A stretch of 9,687 nucleotides of DNA from DTNV01 sp964388435 (GCA_964388435.1 CAYMAH010000039.1:1-9687), one strand, 5' to 3'; counted from the first letter of the stretch, positions 1 through 6,341 are shown. The notes: generated by a model from the letters alone, not told the origin. Program-made: numbers and translations.

Positions 1-245
1 GAATTAGAACTCACAACAGGAGAAACAGAAGAACTAACTGGAGTTGAACTGACTACAGAAGAAGCAACTTTAACTGGAGTAGAAACAGAAGAAGAAGACG
101 AAAAAGATGAAAAAGCAGGTCTACTTCCACTTTCAATTTGCAAGCTCGCTTGATACAACTGCGATGATGATGGACTCCCACTAACCATTCCAATAGGTTG
201 GCCAGTCGAATAATTATACACTACTGTTCCTACAATGCCCCCCAT
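1..245 (-). CDS. Ser/Thr/Pro/Val-rich protein, N-terminal part (runs off left edge)
   Basis: An open frame of 81 codons starts at the ATG at 245 and continues past base 1. The first 40 or so residues are mixed (MGGIVGTVVYNYSTG...), with no clear signal peptide. From about residue 44 it becomes low complexity: runs of Ser with Thr, Pro and Val such as SSSSSVSTPV and SSTPVSSSVSPVVSS. Such stretches are typical of extended stalks or linkers in secreted or virion surface proteins, often O-glycosylated; that role here is inference. It is the last visible gene of the leftward block but has its own TATA-like box at 271-280, which would give an almost leaderless transcript, and no ribosome site is visible. 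The start lies beside a run of six G, so a single-base length error there would change the N-terminus. I do not recognise the family. Confidence 0.6.
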   Translation of the reverse strand, partial: MGGIVGTVVYNYSTGQPIGMVSGSPSSSQLYQASLQIESGSRPAFSSFSSSSSVSTPVKVASSVVSSTPVSSSVSPVVSSN

Positions 246-270
246 ACTGCAAAACTATTAGGAGCGAAGC

Positions 271-280
271 CTTTTAAAAT
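271..280 (-). promoter_or_regulatory. TATA-like box for the Ser/Thr-rich gene
   Basis: On the minus strand this reads ATTTTAAAAG. Its centre is about 31 bp before the ATG at 245, so an archaeal transcript starting about 26 bp downstream would begin within a few bases of the start codon. That fits the lack of a ribosome site. The rest of the 246-352 gap shows no gene. Confidence 0.35.
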
Positions 281-352
281 GTTTGTATTTTCGGTTCTGT
301 CAATAAACTCGTCTGATTAAATCTCTTGTCGCATTCGACTGTTTTTAATCTT

Positions 353-556
353 CTATTCTTCCAATTCAACTGGCTTTAAAACATTATTATCAAACCAATT
401 CCATAAAGATATGACTATAATTATCCCTACAACTGAATCCATTACTTGACTTAAATTAAAATACAACATTAAAAAATATTCAAGAATCCACCCAAGTAAA
501 CTAATTATTATAAAACCAGAAACTCCAATCAACCAATATTTTAAACTCCACTTCAC
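353..556 (-). CDS. small two-TM membrane protein (67 aa)
   Basis: The start is a GTG at 556, preceded by GGGTG about eight bases upstream, a usable archaeal ribosome site. Two hydrophobic segments are visible, about residues 7-31 and 38-53, with Lys residues at the N-terminus and an acidic C-terminal tail ending VELEE. This suggests a small integral membrane protein with two spans. It follows the ATPase gene after about 31 bp and is probably the last cistron of the leftward operon that begins near 3954. Small hydrophobic proteins of this size are often minor virion or assembly proteins in archaeal viruses with membranes, but no family is recognised and the role is unknown. Confidence 0.65.
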   Translation of the reverse strand: MKWSLKYWLIGVSGFIIISLLGWILEYFLMLYFNLSQVMDSVVGIIIVISLWNWFDNNVLKPVELEE

Positions 557-587
557 TTCAAAACACCCTTTTTTACAAATTTTTCAG

Positions 588-1604
588 TTAAAAGAATTTT
601 TGACCCTCGTTCGGATTGTAAAAAACTCTCCTCTCTCTCCCTTTACCAACCTTCAAAACCACCCCCTGACTTTTCAGCAAACCACGAACGCTCACCTCAC
701 TCAAACCAACACGAGCGCTAACCTGACTCGTAGACGCGCCACTCTCATACAACCACTTCACACTCTTCGCCAAACCATTCTTCCACGCCACAAAACGCTT
801 ACCACCACTTAACAAATCCACGCTCTCAACCTCATCACTCTCCACGCCAACCAACACTTTTTTAACCAACCCCAAATAAACCTCTTCATCGAACGCTGGC
901 ATAGCGTCAAAATGAGTGACACAACGAAAATTCGGGTAGTGATTAACAAAAAGACTAGCCACGCTAAGCGGGTCAAACCCAATCGGATTCCTACCCTTCT
1001 GACGAGCACTCTTACTCGCAATCATCTTCGCATACACCTTCTGCATTTCCTGAAAATGCCAGTGATCACCCGCAAAAGGAACCTCATCCTTCAAACTAAC
1101 CAACGCCACCCCCTTATCCAAAACGTGAATCCACATATTCACAAGATTATCACGAAAACTATTATTCAACTGATTAAAAAACGGGATGCACCCCATCAAA
1201 ACCATATGCCGCTTACGTTGAGTCGTAGTAACAAGCTTCGTTAGACTCTTACTCACCTGACTATTCCAATCCAACTTATACAAACTCTGAATAGCCTCAT
1301 CAATATTATACCAACCGTAAATATTTTCATGAATCACGCGCTTTTCAATTACATCCTCATCAGGAGTGAAAAAAAAGTTCTTCTCAAAACTAAAATTCTT
1401 AACACTCATCTTAATCATATTATAAGCTAGCGTTGTCTTACCATACCCCTTCTCGCCAGTAATCATTATCACGTAATCCAAATTAACTGGCGGTCGCAAA
1501 CGCTCGTTAATATCCCGCACAATCTTACGAAGCGGGTAAAAATAACCCGTCCCTTCCAACTCACGCTCACTATAATCATCTCCCTGCGGCTTCTCAAAAA
1601 TCAT
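588..1604 (-). CDS. P-loop ATPase with C-terminal helix-turn-helix (virion assembly/packaging-like)
   Basis: This 338-aa protein has a clear Walker A (GEKGYGKTT, residues 50-58). A Walker B-like segment (YNIDEA, about 99-104) and a TTTQRKRH element (126-133) resembling the sensor region of additional-strand ATPases follow. The arrangement suits the FtsK/HerA group and Zot-like morphogenesis ATPases that drive DNA packaging, extrusion or transfer. That subgroup assignment is inference from motif order and neighbours. No TM segment is seen, so membrane contact would need partner proteins. Residues about 281-315 (WLYESGASTSQVSARVGLSE) look like a resolvase-type helix-turn-helix, an unusual addition that could bind element DNA. 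The start overlaps the stop of the upstream gene as ATGA, with GGTGA four bases before it, so the two are translationally coupled. Confidence 0.82.
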   Translation of the reverse strand: MIFEKPQGDDYSERELEGTGYFYPLRKIVRDINERLRPPVNLDYVIMITGEKGYGKTTLAYNMIKMSVKNFSFEKNFFFTPDEDVIEKRVIHENIYGWYNIDEAIQSLYKLDWNSQVSKSLTKLVTTTQRKRHMVLMGCIPFFNQLNNSFRDNLVNMWIHVLDKGVALVSLKDEVPFAGDHWHFQEMQKVYAKMIASKSARQKGRNPIGFDPLSVASLFVNHYPNFRCVTHFDAMPAFDEEVYLGLVKKVLVGVESDEVESVDLLSGGKRFVAWKNGLAKSVKWLYESGASTSQVSARVGLSEVSVRGLLKSQGVVLKVGKGRERRVFYNPNEGQKFF

Positions 1605-2044
1605 TTCTTCACCACGTTTTTACGCATGAGCTTTTCAAGATTGTATTCCCCAAACGTTTTCCATAAAAGACGCTTCTTCTGCATTTCATTTAAAACAGCG
1701 TCCATCAAATCACTCAAATCATAGTAAAAATCCTCACTCACCCTCTCAGACTCTCCAGCGTCTAAAGCCCTCCGCTCTTCCAACGCCTCCTCCAACAAAA
1801 TTTTAAAATGCTCGTCAAAATAATACTTTTGACTTTTGGTTAAAAGCATTTTCACTCTACGATAACACTCTTTAGCACTTAAAACAGCTGACACTATAAC
1901 ATAACTATTCTCTTTTACTCTCTCTGAATTCAAAATATCATTAACGCTCAAACTGAACTCTTTCAACAAGTCAGCGTTCTGAGTGAGAAGAAAAAAAGTT
2001 TCATCCCACTCTGAAATCAAGTTCGGACTTAAACCCCCAGCCAT
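1601..2044 (-). CDS. conserved-looking helical protein of unknown function (147 aa)
   Basis: The sequence is soluble, charged and probably almost entirely alpha-helical. Long acidic/basic stretches such as LLEEALEERRALDAGESERV lie in its middle and its C-terminus is basic (MRKNVVKK). No signal peptide, TM segment or recognised motif is present. It sits directly upstream of the ATPase gene and overlaps it by four bases (ATGA), which suggests equal expression and possibly a physical partnership, for example an ATPase adaptor or scaffold. The ATG at 2044 has GAGGT about 12 bases before it, overlapping the end of the upstream gene. The family is not recognised. Confidence 0.72.
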   Translation of the reverse strand: MAGGLSPNLISEWDETFFLLTQNADLLKEFSLSVNDILNSERVKENSYVIVSAVLSAKECYRRVKMLLTKSQKYYFDEHFKILLEEALEERRALDAGESERVSEDFYYDLSDLMDAVLNEMQKKRLLWKTFGEYNLEKLMRKNVVKK

Positions 2045-2053
2045 AATTTTATT

Positions 2054-2350
2054 TCAACCTCTCCCCCATTCTTTTGAAATGTAATAACCAATCACCACCA
2101 AAACTCCCACCACCCCCACGTCAATCAAAAAGTCGTGTAGGTAAAGAAACAACGGCATGTTATAATTACTATGTAGAATCACACCAGCCACCAAACCCCC
2201 AAACCCACCCCATAACAAAGGTATTATAAACAACATAGTATTCACATACCACTTCTTACTCACCACCCACTTAACTTCAATAACACAAATTAAACCCAAG
2301 CCCAAAACCCAAACCAAAACATACAACAAAATAAAAATCAAATCAAACAT
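2054..2350 (-). CDS. three-TM membrane protein (98 aa; 103 aa from an upstream ATG)
   Basis: The protein is very hydrophobic, with three likely TM segments at about residues 2-24, 37-58 and 65-90, joined by short loops (EVKWVVSKKWY; LHSNYNMPLF). Two starts are possible. The ATG at 2350 is preceded by GGTG nine bases upstream. The ATG at 2365 has no ribosome site but lies two bases after the previous stop and could be reached by reinitiation. I prefer 2350. It lies between the 250-aa membrane protein and the helical protein, all in one leftward operon. A role as a membrane partner of the ATPase or as a virion membrane protein is inferred from context; no family is recognised. Confidence 0.68.
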   Translation of the reverse strand: MFDLIFILLYVLVWVLGLGLICVIEVKWVVSKKWYVNTMLFIIPLLWGGFGGLVAGVILHSNYNMPLFLYLHDFLIDVGVVGVLVVIGYYISKEWGRG

Positions 2351-2367
2351 ACGACCAAACACCATTT

Positions 2368-3120
2368 TTAAGGAGGTGCCAACCCCCCAACAGTGTAATT
2401 ACTCACCGCATTATAAGTACAACCACTATGATTCAAAAAAGCAATTAAAGCATTCGAAGCCTGCTGATTACTCGCCGCCGCGCCACTAGTACTCGCCGCC
2501 AGCGGTTGAAAAGCACTTAAAATGAAAAACAAGAACAAACCAAAAGCAATAAAACTTAAAACCATCATCAAAAAAGGAAAAATATCCTTCATCCAACTCG
2601 CAATAGTAAAACGCTTAACATTCTCATCATAAGAGTTCGCATACACCGCTTTCACATCTTCATCCATAATAGGTTTGAAATAATAACCATTGTTGATTTC
2701 CAGCCAATCCATTTTCTCCTTATCCCAAACCGCGCTCTTCTCACTATGAAGTAAAATCATTGGTCGACTCTCATCACGATTAATATGTAATATTGAAATC
2801 TTTCCATGCGAGTCAAAATACTTGCTTTCATAAACAGGATGCCTTCCCGCCCACCCTTTATTTTCAATCCAATCACCGTGAACGGCGTCCTTTACTACTC
2901 TCCCTCGCGTTGTGCTTTCCAACTCAACATCATTACCTCGCGGAACCCAATTCTCAATTATAAGAGGATAAGGAGTGAAAATCCACTTCTTCTCATGCCA
3001 AGCGTAAAAGACAAGCAATACTGCTATTATAATGAAACCCGCGAAAAGAAGTGGTATTAAACCTAAAAGTGTTCCTAACACTCCTGAAAAACCTCCAACT
3101 AAATCACCAACACCAGCCAT
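2368..3120 (-). CDS. membrane protein with large loop between two TM blocks (250 aa)
   Basis: A Gly-rich N-terminus leads into a long hydrophobic block (about residues 13-40). A hydrophilic domain of about 135 residues follows, then a second TM block (about 178-204) and a C-terminal tail of about 45 residues rich in Ala, Ser and Asn with a single Cys. By the positive-inside tendency (HEKK after the first block, WMKD before the second), the central domain is probably cytoplasmic and both ends external. The start is well supported: GGAGGTGG seven bases before the ATG. A membrane protein with a cytoplasmic platform in an operon with a soluble ATPase suggests a docking site for the motor or a main virion membrane component. 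This is inference, and no family is recognised. Confidence 0.75.
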   Translation of the reverse strand: MAGVGDLVGGFSGVLGTLLGLIPLLFAGFIIIAVLLVFYAWHEKKWIFTPYPLIIENWVPRGNDVELESTTRGRVVKDAVHGDWIENKGWAGRHPVYESKYFDSHGKISILHINRDESRPMILLHSEKSAVWDKEKMDWLEINNGYYFKPIMDEDVKAVYANSYDENVKRFTIASWMKDIFPFLMMVLSFIAFGLFLFFILSAFQPLAASTSGAAASNQQASNALIAFLNHSGCTYNAVSNYTVGGLAPP

Positions 3121-3175
3121 CTAAAACCACCTCCAAATTTGTCAAATAAATATAAAATGCAACGACCTCCCAATT

Positions 3176-3349
3176 CTACCTTGTTAAATAAAAATAACAA
3201 AACGAAAAACCAAAATCCAAATCCATCAAAATCAAAAGAATAGCATTATTCTTTAAAATAAAGGAAGCAATTGGAATTCCAACAATAATACCTAAAATAA
3301 GTATTACAATTATCGTGTCAATCAGAGTATCCTTAATCGTGTCAATCAT
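3176..3349 (-). CDS. two-TM miniprotein (57 aa)
   Basis: This short frame runs from an ATG at 3349 to a TAG at 3176. Two things support it strongly: its start overlaps the stop of the upstream gene as ATGA, and GGGGAGGT lies seven bases before the ATG. The N-terminus repeats a short motif (MIDTIKDTLIDTI). Hydrophobic spans follow at about residues 12-32 and 36-54, and the C-terminus is aromatic and basic (FCYFYLTR). Size, hydrophobicity and position at the head of a membrane-protein and ATPase operon resemble small coat or virion membrane proteins of membrane-containing or filamentous viruses, but that is only suggestive. It fills most of the otherwise empty 3121-3345 stretch. Confidence 0.7.
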   Translation of the reverse strand: MIDTIKDTLIDTIIVILILGIIVGIPIASFILKNNAILLILMDLDFGFSFCYFYLTR

Positions 3350-3954
3350 TTAAAAAACCTCCCCACGATTGGAATACTCGCCGCACTCGACACTTTCGGC
3401 GCTCTCATCTCATGAACAAGCGTGCTAGTATTATTATTTCTAGAAAGAGCTTCCCGCTCACCACCCGCCACCGCCCTATGAAAAACCATGAAAATAAAAG
3501 TTCCCACACGAGTGTTCAACCAACCCAAATCAGCAGAACTTAATTCATACTCACTGTTTTTCTTAAACATCATTTTCAAAAAACTCTGCATTTCAAACAA
3601 ACCCTGAGTATAAGCCTCCTGTCTATCAATGTTGTTAAAAGTAGTGTTCTTATTCACCACCCCCCTAATAACGCTAAGCGTTCTACAAATCCCAGCCTCG
3701 TTCATGATAGGCTTGCCAACTTGCTTCAACTTTTTAACCAAACGAATTTTCACTTCACCACGCCGAGTCTTAAAAATTTCCTCGACTGTAACAAACATTT
3801 GACCTCGCAAGTCTCTCTCAATACTGTCAATCTCCTGATTAAAGTATAAAATATCTTTAGAAAACTCAGCGTTCTGCTCGCCACGTTGAGATGAAGGAAA
3901 GTATTGAGGTTGAGAGTAAGAAGAATTTTCCTCGTCTTCATATTCTTCATTCAT
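3346..3954 (-). CDS. first gene of leftward operon: soluble protein with acidic, disordered N-terminus (202 aa)
   Basis: No family is recognised. From the preferred start the N-terminus is acidic and Ser/Tyr/Gln-rich (MNEEYEDEENSSYSQPQYF), probably disordered. A mixed alpha-helical region follows (QEIDSIERDLRGQMFVTVEE, then a basic patch TRRGEVKIRLVKKLK). The C-terminal third has a moderately hydrophobic segment (WLNTRVGTFIFMVFHRAVAGG) and ends in PIVGRFFK. An earlier ATG at 3978 gives 210 aa. The TATA-like box at 3981-3990 would place the transcript start near 3960, downstream of that ATG, so the ATG at 3954 on a nearly leaderless mRNA fits better; no ribosome site precedes either. As promoter-proximal gene it may be an abundant structural or scaffold protein (inference). 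Confidence 0.72.
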   Translation of the reverse strand: MNEEYEDEENSSYSQPQYFPSSQRGEQNAEFSKDILYFNQEIDSIERDLRGQMFVTVEEIFKTRRGEVKIRLVKKLKQVGKPIMNEAGICRTLSVIRGVVNKNTTFNNIDRQEAYTQGLFEMQSFLKMMFKKNSEYELSSADLGWLNTRVGTFIFMVFHRAVAGGEREALSRNNNTSTLVHEMRAPKVSSAASIPIVGRFFK

Positions 3955-3980
3955 AGTTGTTTGAAGTATTAAGAGCATAA

Positions 3981-3990
3981 GTTTTTAAGC
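3981..3990 (-). promoter_or_regulatory. TATA-like box of the leftward structural operon
   Basis: On the minus strand this reads GCTTAAAAAC, preceded by an A-rich stretch (AGAAAA) suitable for TFB contact. A start 25-27 bp downstream falls near 3960, just before the ATG at 3954. It faces away from the integrase promoter in a divergent control region (3955-4165). Confidence 0.45.
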
Positions 3991-4051
3991 TTTTCTATAA
4001 CACCCCTATTTCTAACAAAATACAGTAGGGAATTCCATATTCTCATCGAAA

Positions 4052-4061
4052 ACTTTTTAAA
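4052..4061 (+). promoter_or_regulatory. TATA-like box of the integrase/peptidase operon
   Basis: This reads ACTTTTTAAA, preceded by CGAAA. The expected start point, about 26 bp downstream, is near 4082, which is the centre of the 30-bp palindrome at 4066-4095. Confidence 0.45.
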
Positions 4062-4065
4062 CCTA

Positions 4066-4095
4066 CACCTCACATTAAAGCATTAATGTAAGGTG
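4066..4095. repeat. 30-bp near-perfect palindrome at the integrase promoter (operator or recombination site)
   Basis: The arms are CACCTCACATTAA (4066-4078) and TTAATGTAAGGTG (4083-4095). They match as inverted copies at 12 of 13 positions around the spacer AGCA. The element covers the predicted transcription start of the recombinase gene. Its position suggests autoregulation of the integrase. Its size and symmetry also resemble a tyrosine recombinase core site, with two inverted arms of 11-13 bp around a short spacer, placed beside the recombinase gene. The sequence shown does not decide between these. Confidence 0.6.
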
Positions 4096-4123
4096 GTCAA
4101 AAGAGTTTTTTCAAACCCTTTCC

Positions 4124-4159
4124 AAACCAAAAAAGGTAAACAAACCAAAAAAGGTAAAA
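4124..4159. repeat. two tandem copies of an 18-bp repeat in the integrase leader
   Basis: The unit AAACCAAAAAAGGTAAAC occurs twice with period 18; only the last base of the second copy differs (A for C). The second AAGGT lies about ten bases before the integrase ATG and can act as its ribosome site, so the duplication also doubles that site. It could be simple slippage or a pair of arm-type binding sites. Confidence 0.6.
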
Positions 4160-4165
4160 CCAAAC

Positions 4166-4885
4166 ATGAAACTCAACTTCGAAATCGAAGATCCAACACC
4201 GCCCAAAAAAAAAGACATCAGCTACAAAAAGCCAAACGAGAGAACCATAATCGAAACCGCCTTCCACACAAAAATGTCCCCCACCACCCGCGCATATTAC
4301 CTCATTAGTTATATAACCGGGGCGAGAGTAAATGAAGTTCTCCTCCTCAAAAAAGAAGACTTCACCTACTACCAACTTTCAAACGGAAAAAAACTTCTTC
4401 AACTCACAATGTACACAGAAAAAAACAGAAGCCACCCCTATCGAATCGTTCCAATCGTAGACCAACCACCACTTGACATCCCAATCAAAATAATACTTGA
4501 ATTCATTAAACAAAAGAAAGAAAATGAACGCTTGTTTCAATTCAGCAGGTTCGCAGCATATCAAAGAATAATTCACGCCAAATTTCAAACCGAAGCGATG
4601 ATAAAAAAAAAACTAGTTCCCTACACAATTAAATGTAATCCACATTTTTTAGTCCACGCGAGGTCCACACACTTAAGTGATATTTATGGTTTTTCAACAA
4701 CACAACTGAAAGCTTATCGAGGTTGGACTGACGAGCGTCCAGGTAAAGTATATATTCACACGAGCGTTGAAAATCTCATTAACAGTCAACTAGCGAAAAA
4801 AGAAAGTTTGATATTCGACAAAACTGTTAAAAAAGAAAAGGAAGAACCAGAAGAAGAATTAGAATTAGATTTTCAACTAGAATAA
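4166..4885 (+). CDS. minimal tyrosine recombinase / integrase
   Basis: The 239-aa protein carries the catalytic pattern of tyrosine recombinases: TGARVNEVL (Arg54 and Glu57, motif I), a beta-hairpin Lys in TEKNRS (Lys86), NPHFLVHARSTHL (His160 and following), YRGW (Trp187 in the place of the usual second His/Trp), and VYIHTS with the nucleophile Tyr196. It would cut and rejoin DNA at an attachment or resolution site. Two oddities stand out. Only about 30 residues precede the catalytic fold, so a normal core-binding domain is missing. The Arg of the HxxR motif is replaced by Val163, with Arg166 three residues on. The C-terminal tail is very acidic (KEEPEEELELD). AAGGT about ten bases upstream supports this ATG. 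The peptidase gene follows after 22 bp, probably on the same mRNA. Confidence 0.88.
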   Translation: MKLNFEIEDPTPPKKKDISYKKPNERTIIETAFHTKMSPTTRAYYLISYITGARVNEVLLLKKEDFTYYQLSNGKKLLQLTMYTEKNRSHPYRIVPIVDQPPLDIPIKIILEFIKQKKENERLFQFSRFAAYQRIIHAKFQTEAMIKKKLVPYTIKCNPHFLVHARSTHLSDIYGFSTTQLKAYRGWTDERPGKVYIHTSVENLINSQLAKKESLIFDKTVKKEKEEPEEELELDFQLE

Positions 4886-4907
4886 CAGGGCTAAAAGGTA
4901 TACCTAA

Positions 4908-5426
4908 ATGAACATTTTTATCCTTATTTCCATAATAACCGCAATACTATTTTCAGGCGCCATTGCAATTGAAGACTATTTCACAGGACATATCAGTCGC
5001 AAACTCACTTTCTCAATGATACTAATCGGAATTGCACTTAACCTCACCACTCTAAATTTAATAGTATACGCCTTCGGCGGGGCAACGCTACTCTTAATAT
5101 TTGGAATCATTCTATACAGAGCACGCAAGCTTGGATTAGGAGATACTTTCCTTCTAGTTGGACTGCAACTTCTACTTCCATTTTACCCTCCAATTCAAAA
5201 ATTCCAATTTCCCTTTTCATTAATAGTTCAAAAAATGCCTTTCATTTTAACTATAATAGCAACCGCTGTTTTCATCTCTTTTTTTAAAGTGATTTTCGAT
5301 TATCGAAATAAGAAAAAAAAGACAATTAGACTAACCCCCTACATTTTTATCGCACTGCTTTTAAATCTTTATTTCGGAAACATATTTTTCTGGATTATTT
5401 TCTGGATTATATTCCACTCTCTTTAG
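4908..5426 (+). CDS. type IV prepilin / preflagellin peptidase (A24 family, FlaK/PibD-like)
   Basis: This is a multi-spanning membrane aspartyl protease of 172 aa. The two expected catalytic aspartates are present: Asp23 in AIEDYFTGHIS, matching the D-x-x-x-x-x-I context, and Asp79 in the hallmark GLGD motif (KLGLGDTFLL). Their spacing matches that known for archaeal FlaK and PibD. About five or six hydrophobic segments are visible and the C-terminus is hydrophobic and aromatic. The family cleaves the short class III signal peptides of archaellins and pilins at the inner face of the membrane. AGGT lies eight bases before the ATG. Carriage next to an integrase suggests the element brings its own processing enzyme for pilin-like subunits. 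No obvious prepilin is seen in the window. The 3' end overlaps the convergent glycosyltransferase gene by 20 bp. Confidence 0.85.
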   Translation: MNIFILISIITAILFSGAIAIEDYFTGHISRKLTFSMILIGIALNLTTLNLIVYAFGGATLLLIFGIILYRARKLGLGDTFLLVGLQLLLPFYPPIQKFQFPFSLIVQKMPFILTIIATAVFISFFKVIFDYRNKKKKTIRLTPYIFIALLLNLYFGNIFFWIIFWIIFHSL

Positions 5427-6336
5427 TAAGTAGGTAGTCAAGAACAATATTTCCAAACGTCAACCTCTTCAACTTTGCCGCACTTGAACCACCACCGAAA
5501 CTTCGGCTTAAAAAACTTCCAATTCGATAGTTAATTACACTTCCATCAAACTTTTGAAGCTCGTAAGAAAGGAGTGTATCCTCATGCAAATTAATCAAAA
5601 GCTCGTTGAACTTTACTTTTTTGAAAGTTTCACTTTTCACCATGGCAAAATCACCAAAGTTGTAAAACGATGTTTTCGTGAAACCGTTTAAAAACAAAAA
5701 CCGCCATAGCATTTTAAACGCGCTTTGATGAATCGGGAACACTTGGTCAACGATTTTTTTGACGTTAAACTTTTCCGTGATTTTAAGCGATTCCATCAAC
5801 CCACCGTTGACCAAACCAAGCAACTTGTAAGCTTTATAATCAGGAGAGCGCGTTTCAATAAAACGAAGGGGAACCGTGTGATACCACACTCTATTATAAT
5901 AGCCGGGTTTGGCAAGCAGGTAATCCTTGTCTTTGTTCTTGTTTATGTTTATTTCGGAAAGCATTTTTTCCGCCTTATCTATTTCAAACAAGTCATCATT
6001 GCACGTTACAATCCACTCTGGATTATACTTAAAAGCTTCTTTCACACCACAATTCATGCTATGCGAGTAATTGAAGTAGGGTCCCCTGCTTTCAACTAAA
6101 ATTTCAGGGATTCTACCTCCGAAAAAATCAACGAATTTTCGGTGGTCAGCAGTTGGAATCACTGCTATAACTTTTTTTTCACAGTCGAAACTTCTTTTGA
6201 AGAATTCCACGTTAGCTTTCGGTCTTCTTCTTGAAAACTCCACAAGCTCTTCAACTGATTCAACTTCCTCATAAAACTTTTGAATATCCTTTAAATCATT
6301 GCTGTTATATAATTCATCCAATTGTTTGAAATCCAT
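5407..6336 (-). CDS. GT-A fold (GT2-like) glycosyltransferase
   Basis: From the ATG at 6336 the protein has 309 aa. After a helical N-terminal part, VIAVIPTAD (about residues 56-64) begins the nucleotide-sugar fold. MNCG (94-97) and IVTCNDDLFE with the DxD-like NDD (113-115) follow, and then FGDFAMVKSETF (about 227-238) and LHED (about 250-253). The last two match the acceptor loop and catalytic ED of family 2 enzymes. It would transfer a sugar to a glycan or protein at the cytosolic membrane face; donor and acceptor cannot be told. A GTG at 6345 gives three more residues and overlaps the methyltransferase stop. The ATG at 6336 has GGTGA six bases upstream and is the better start. It is the last gene of the minus-strand operon, coupled to the methyltransferase. 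Confidence 0.8.
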   Translation of the reverse strand: MDFKQLDELYNSNDLKDIQKFYEEVESVEELVEFSRRRPKANVEFFKRSFDCEKKVIAVIPTADHRKFVDFFGGRIPEILVESRGPYFNYSHSMNCGVKEAFKYNPEWIVTCNDDLFEIDKAEKMLSEININKNKDKDYLLAKPGYYNRVWYHTVPLRFIETRSPDYKAYKLLGLVNGGLMESLKITEKFNVKKIVDQVFPIHQSAFKMLWRFLFLNGFTKTSFYNFGDFAMVKSETFKKVKFNELLINLHEDTLLSYELQKFDGSVINYRIGSFLSRSFGGGSSAAKLKRLTFGNIVLDYLLTKESGI

Positions 6337-6341
6337 ATTAA

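Noticed and set aside
912..1244. 110-codon plus-strand open frame opposite the ATPase gene
   Set aside because: Its protein is unnatural (His/Thr/Asn-rich, no fold signals). It exists because the plus strand is A/C-rich here, while the minus-strand frame has Walker motifs and coupled starts.
2369..2379. Perfect plus-strand ribosome-site-like AAGGAGGTG
   Set aside because: It lies in the end of a minus-strand gene, and the only nearby downstream GTG on the plus strand is followed at once by TAA; no plus-strand gene follows.
4124..4159. CRISPR-like repeats
   Set aside because: Only two adjacent 18-bp copies with no spacers; the pair in the helicase loop is likewise a simple tandem repeat.
4093..4308. 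71-codon plus-strand open frame starting in the palindrome, and a 92-codon minus-strand frame at 4097-4375
   Set aside because: Both overlap the integrase start in other frames. The first is a basic low-complexity product of the 18-bp repeat; the second is compositionally odd and has no ribosome site or promoter.
4896..4905. Perfect palindrome AGGTATACCT before the peptidase start, sharing GGTATACC with 7231-7238
   Set aside because: It coincides with the ribosome site of the peptidase gene, and a 10-bp palindrome is too short to claim as a separate element.
5725..6099. 124-codon plus-strand open frame opposite the glycosyltransferase
   Set aside because: The minus-strand frame carries the GT2 motifs and sits in an operon; the plus-strand product has no recognisable features or promoter.
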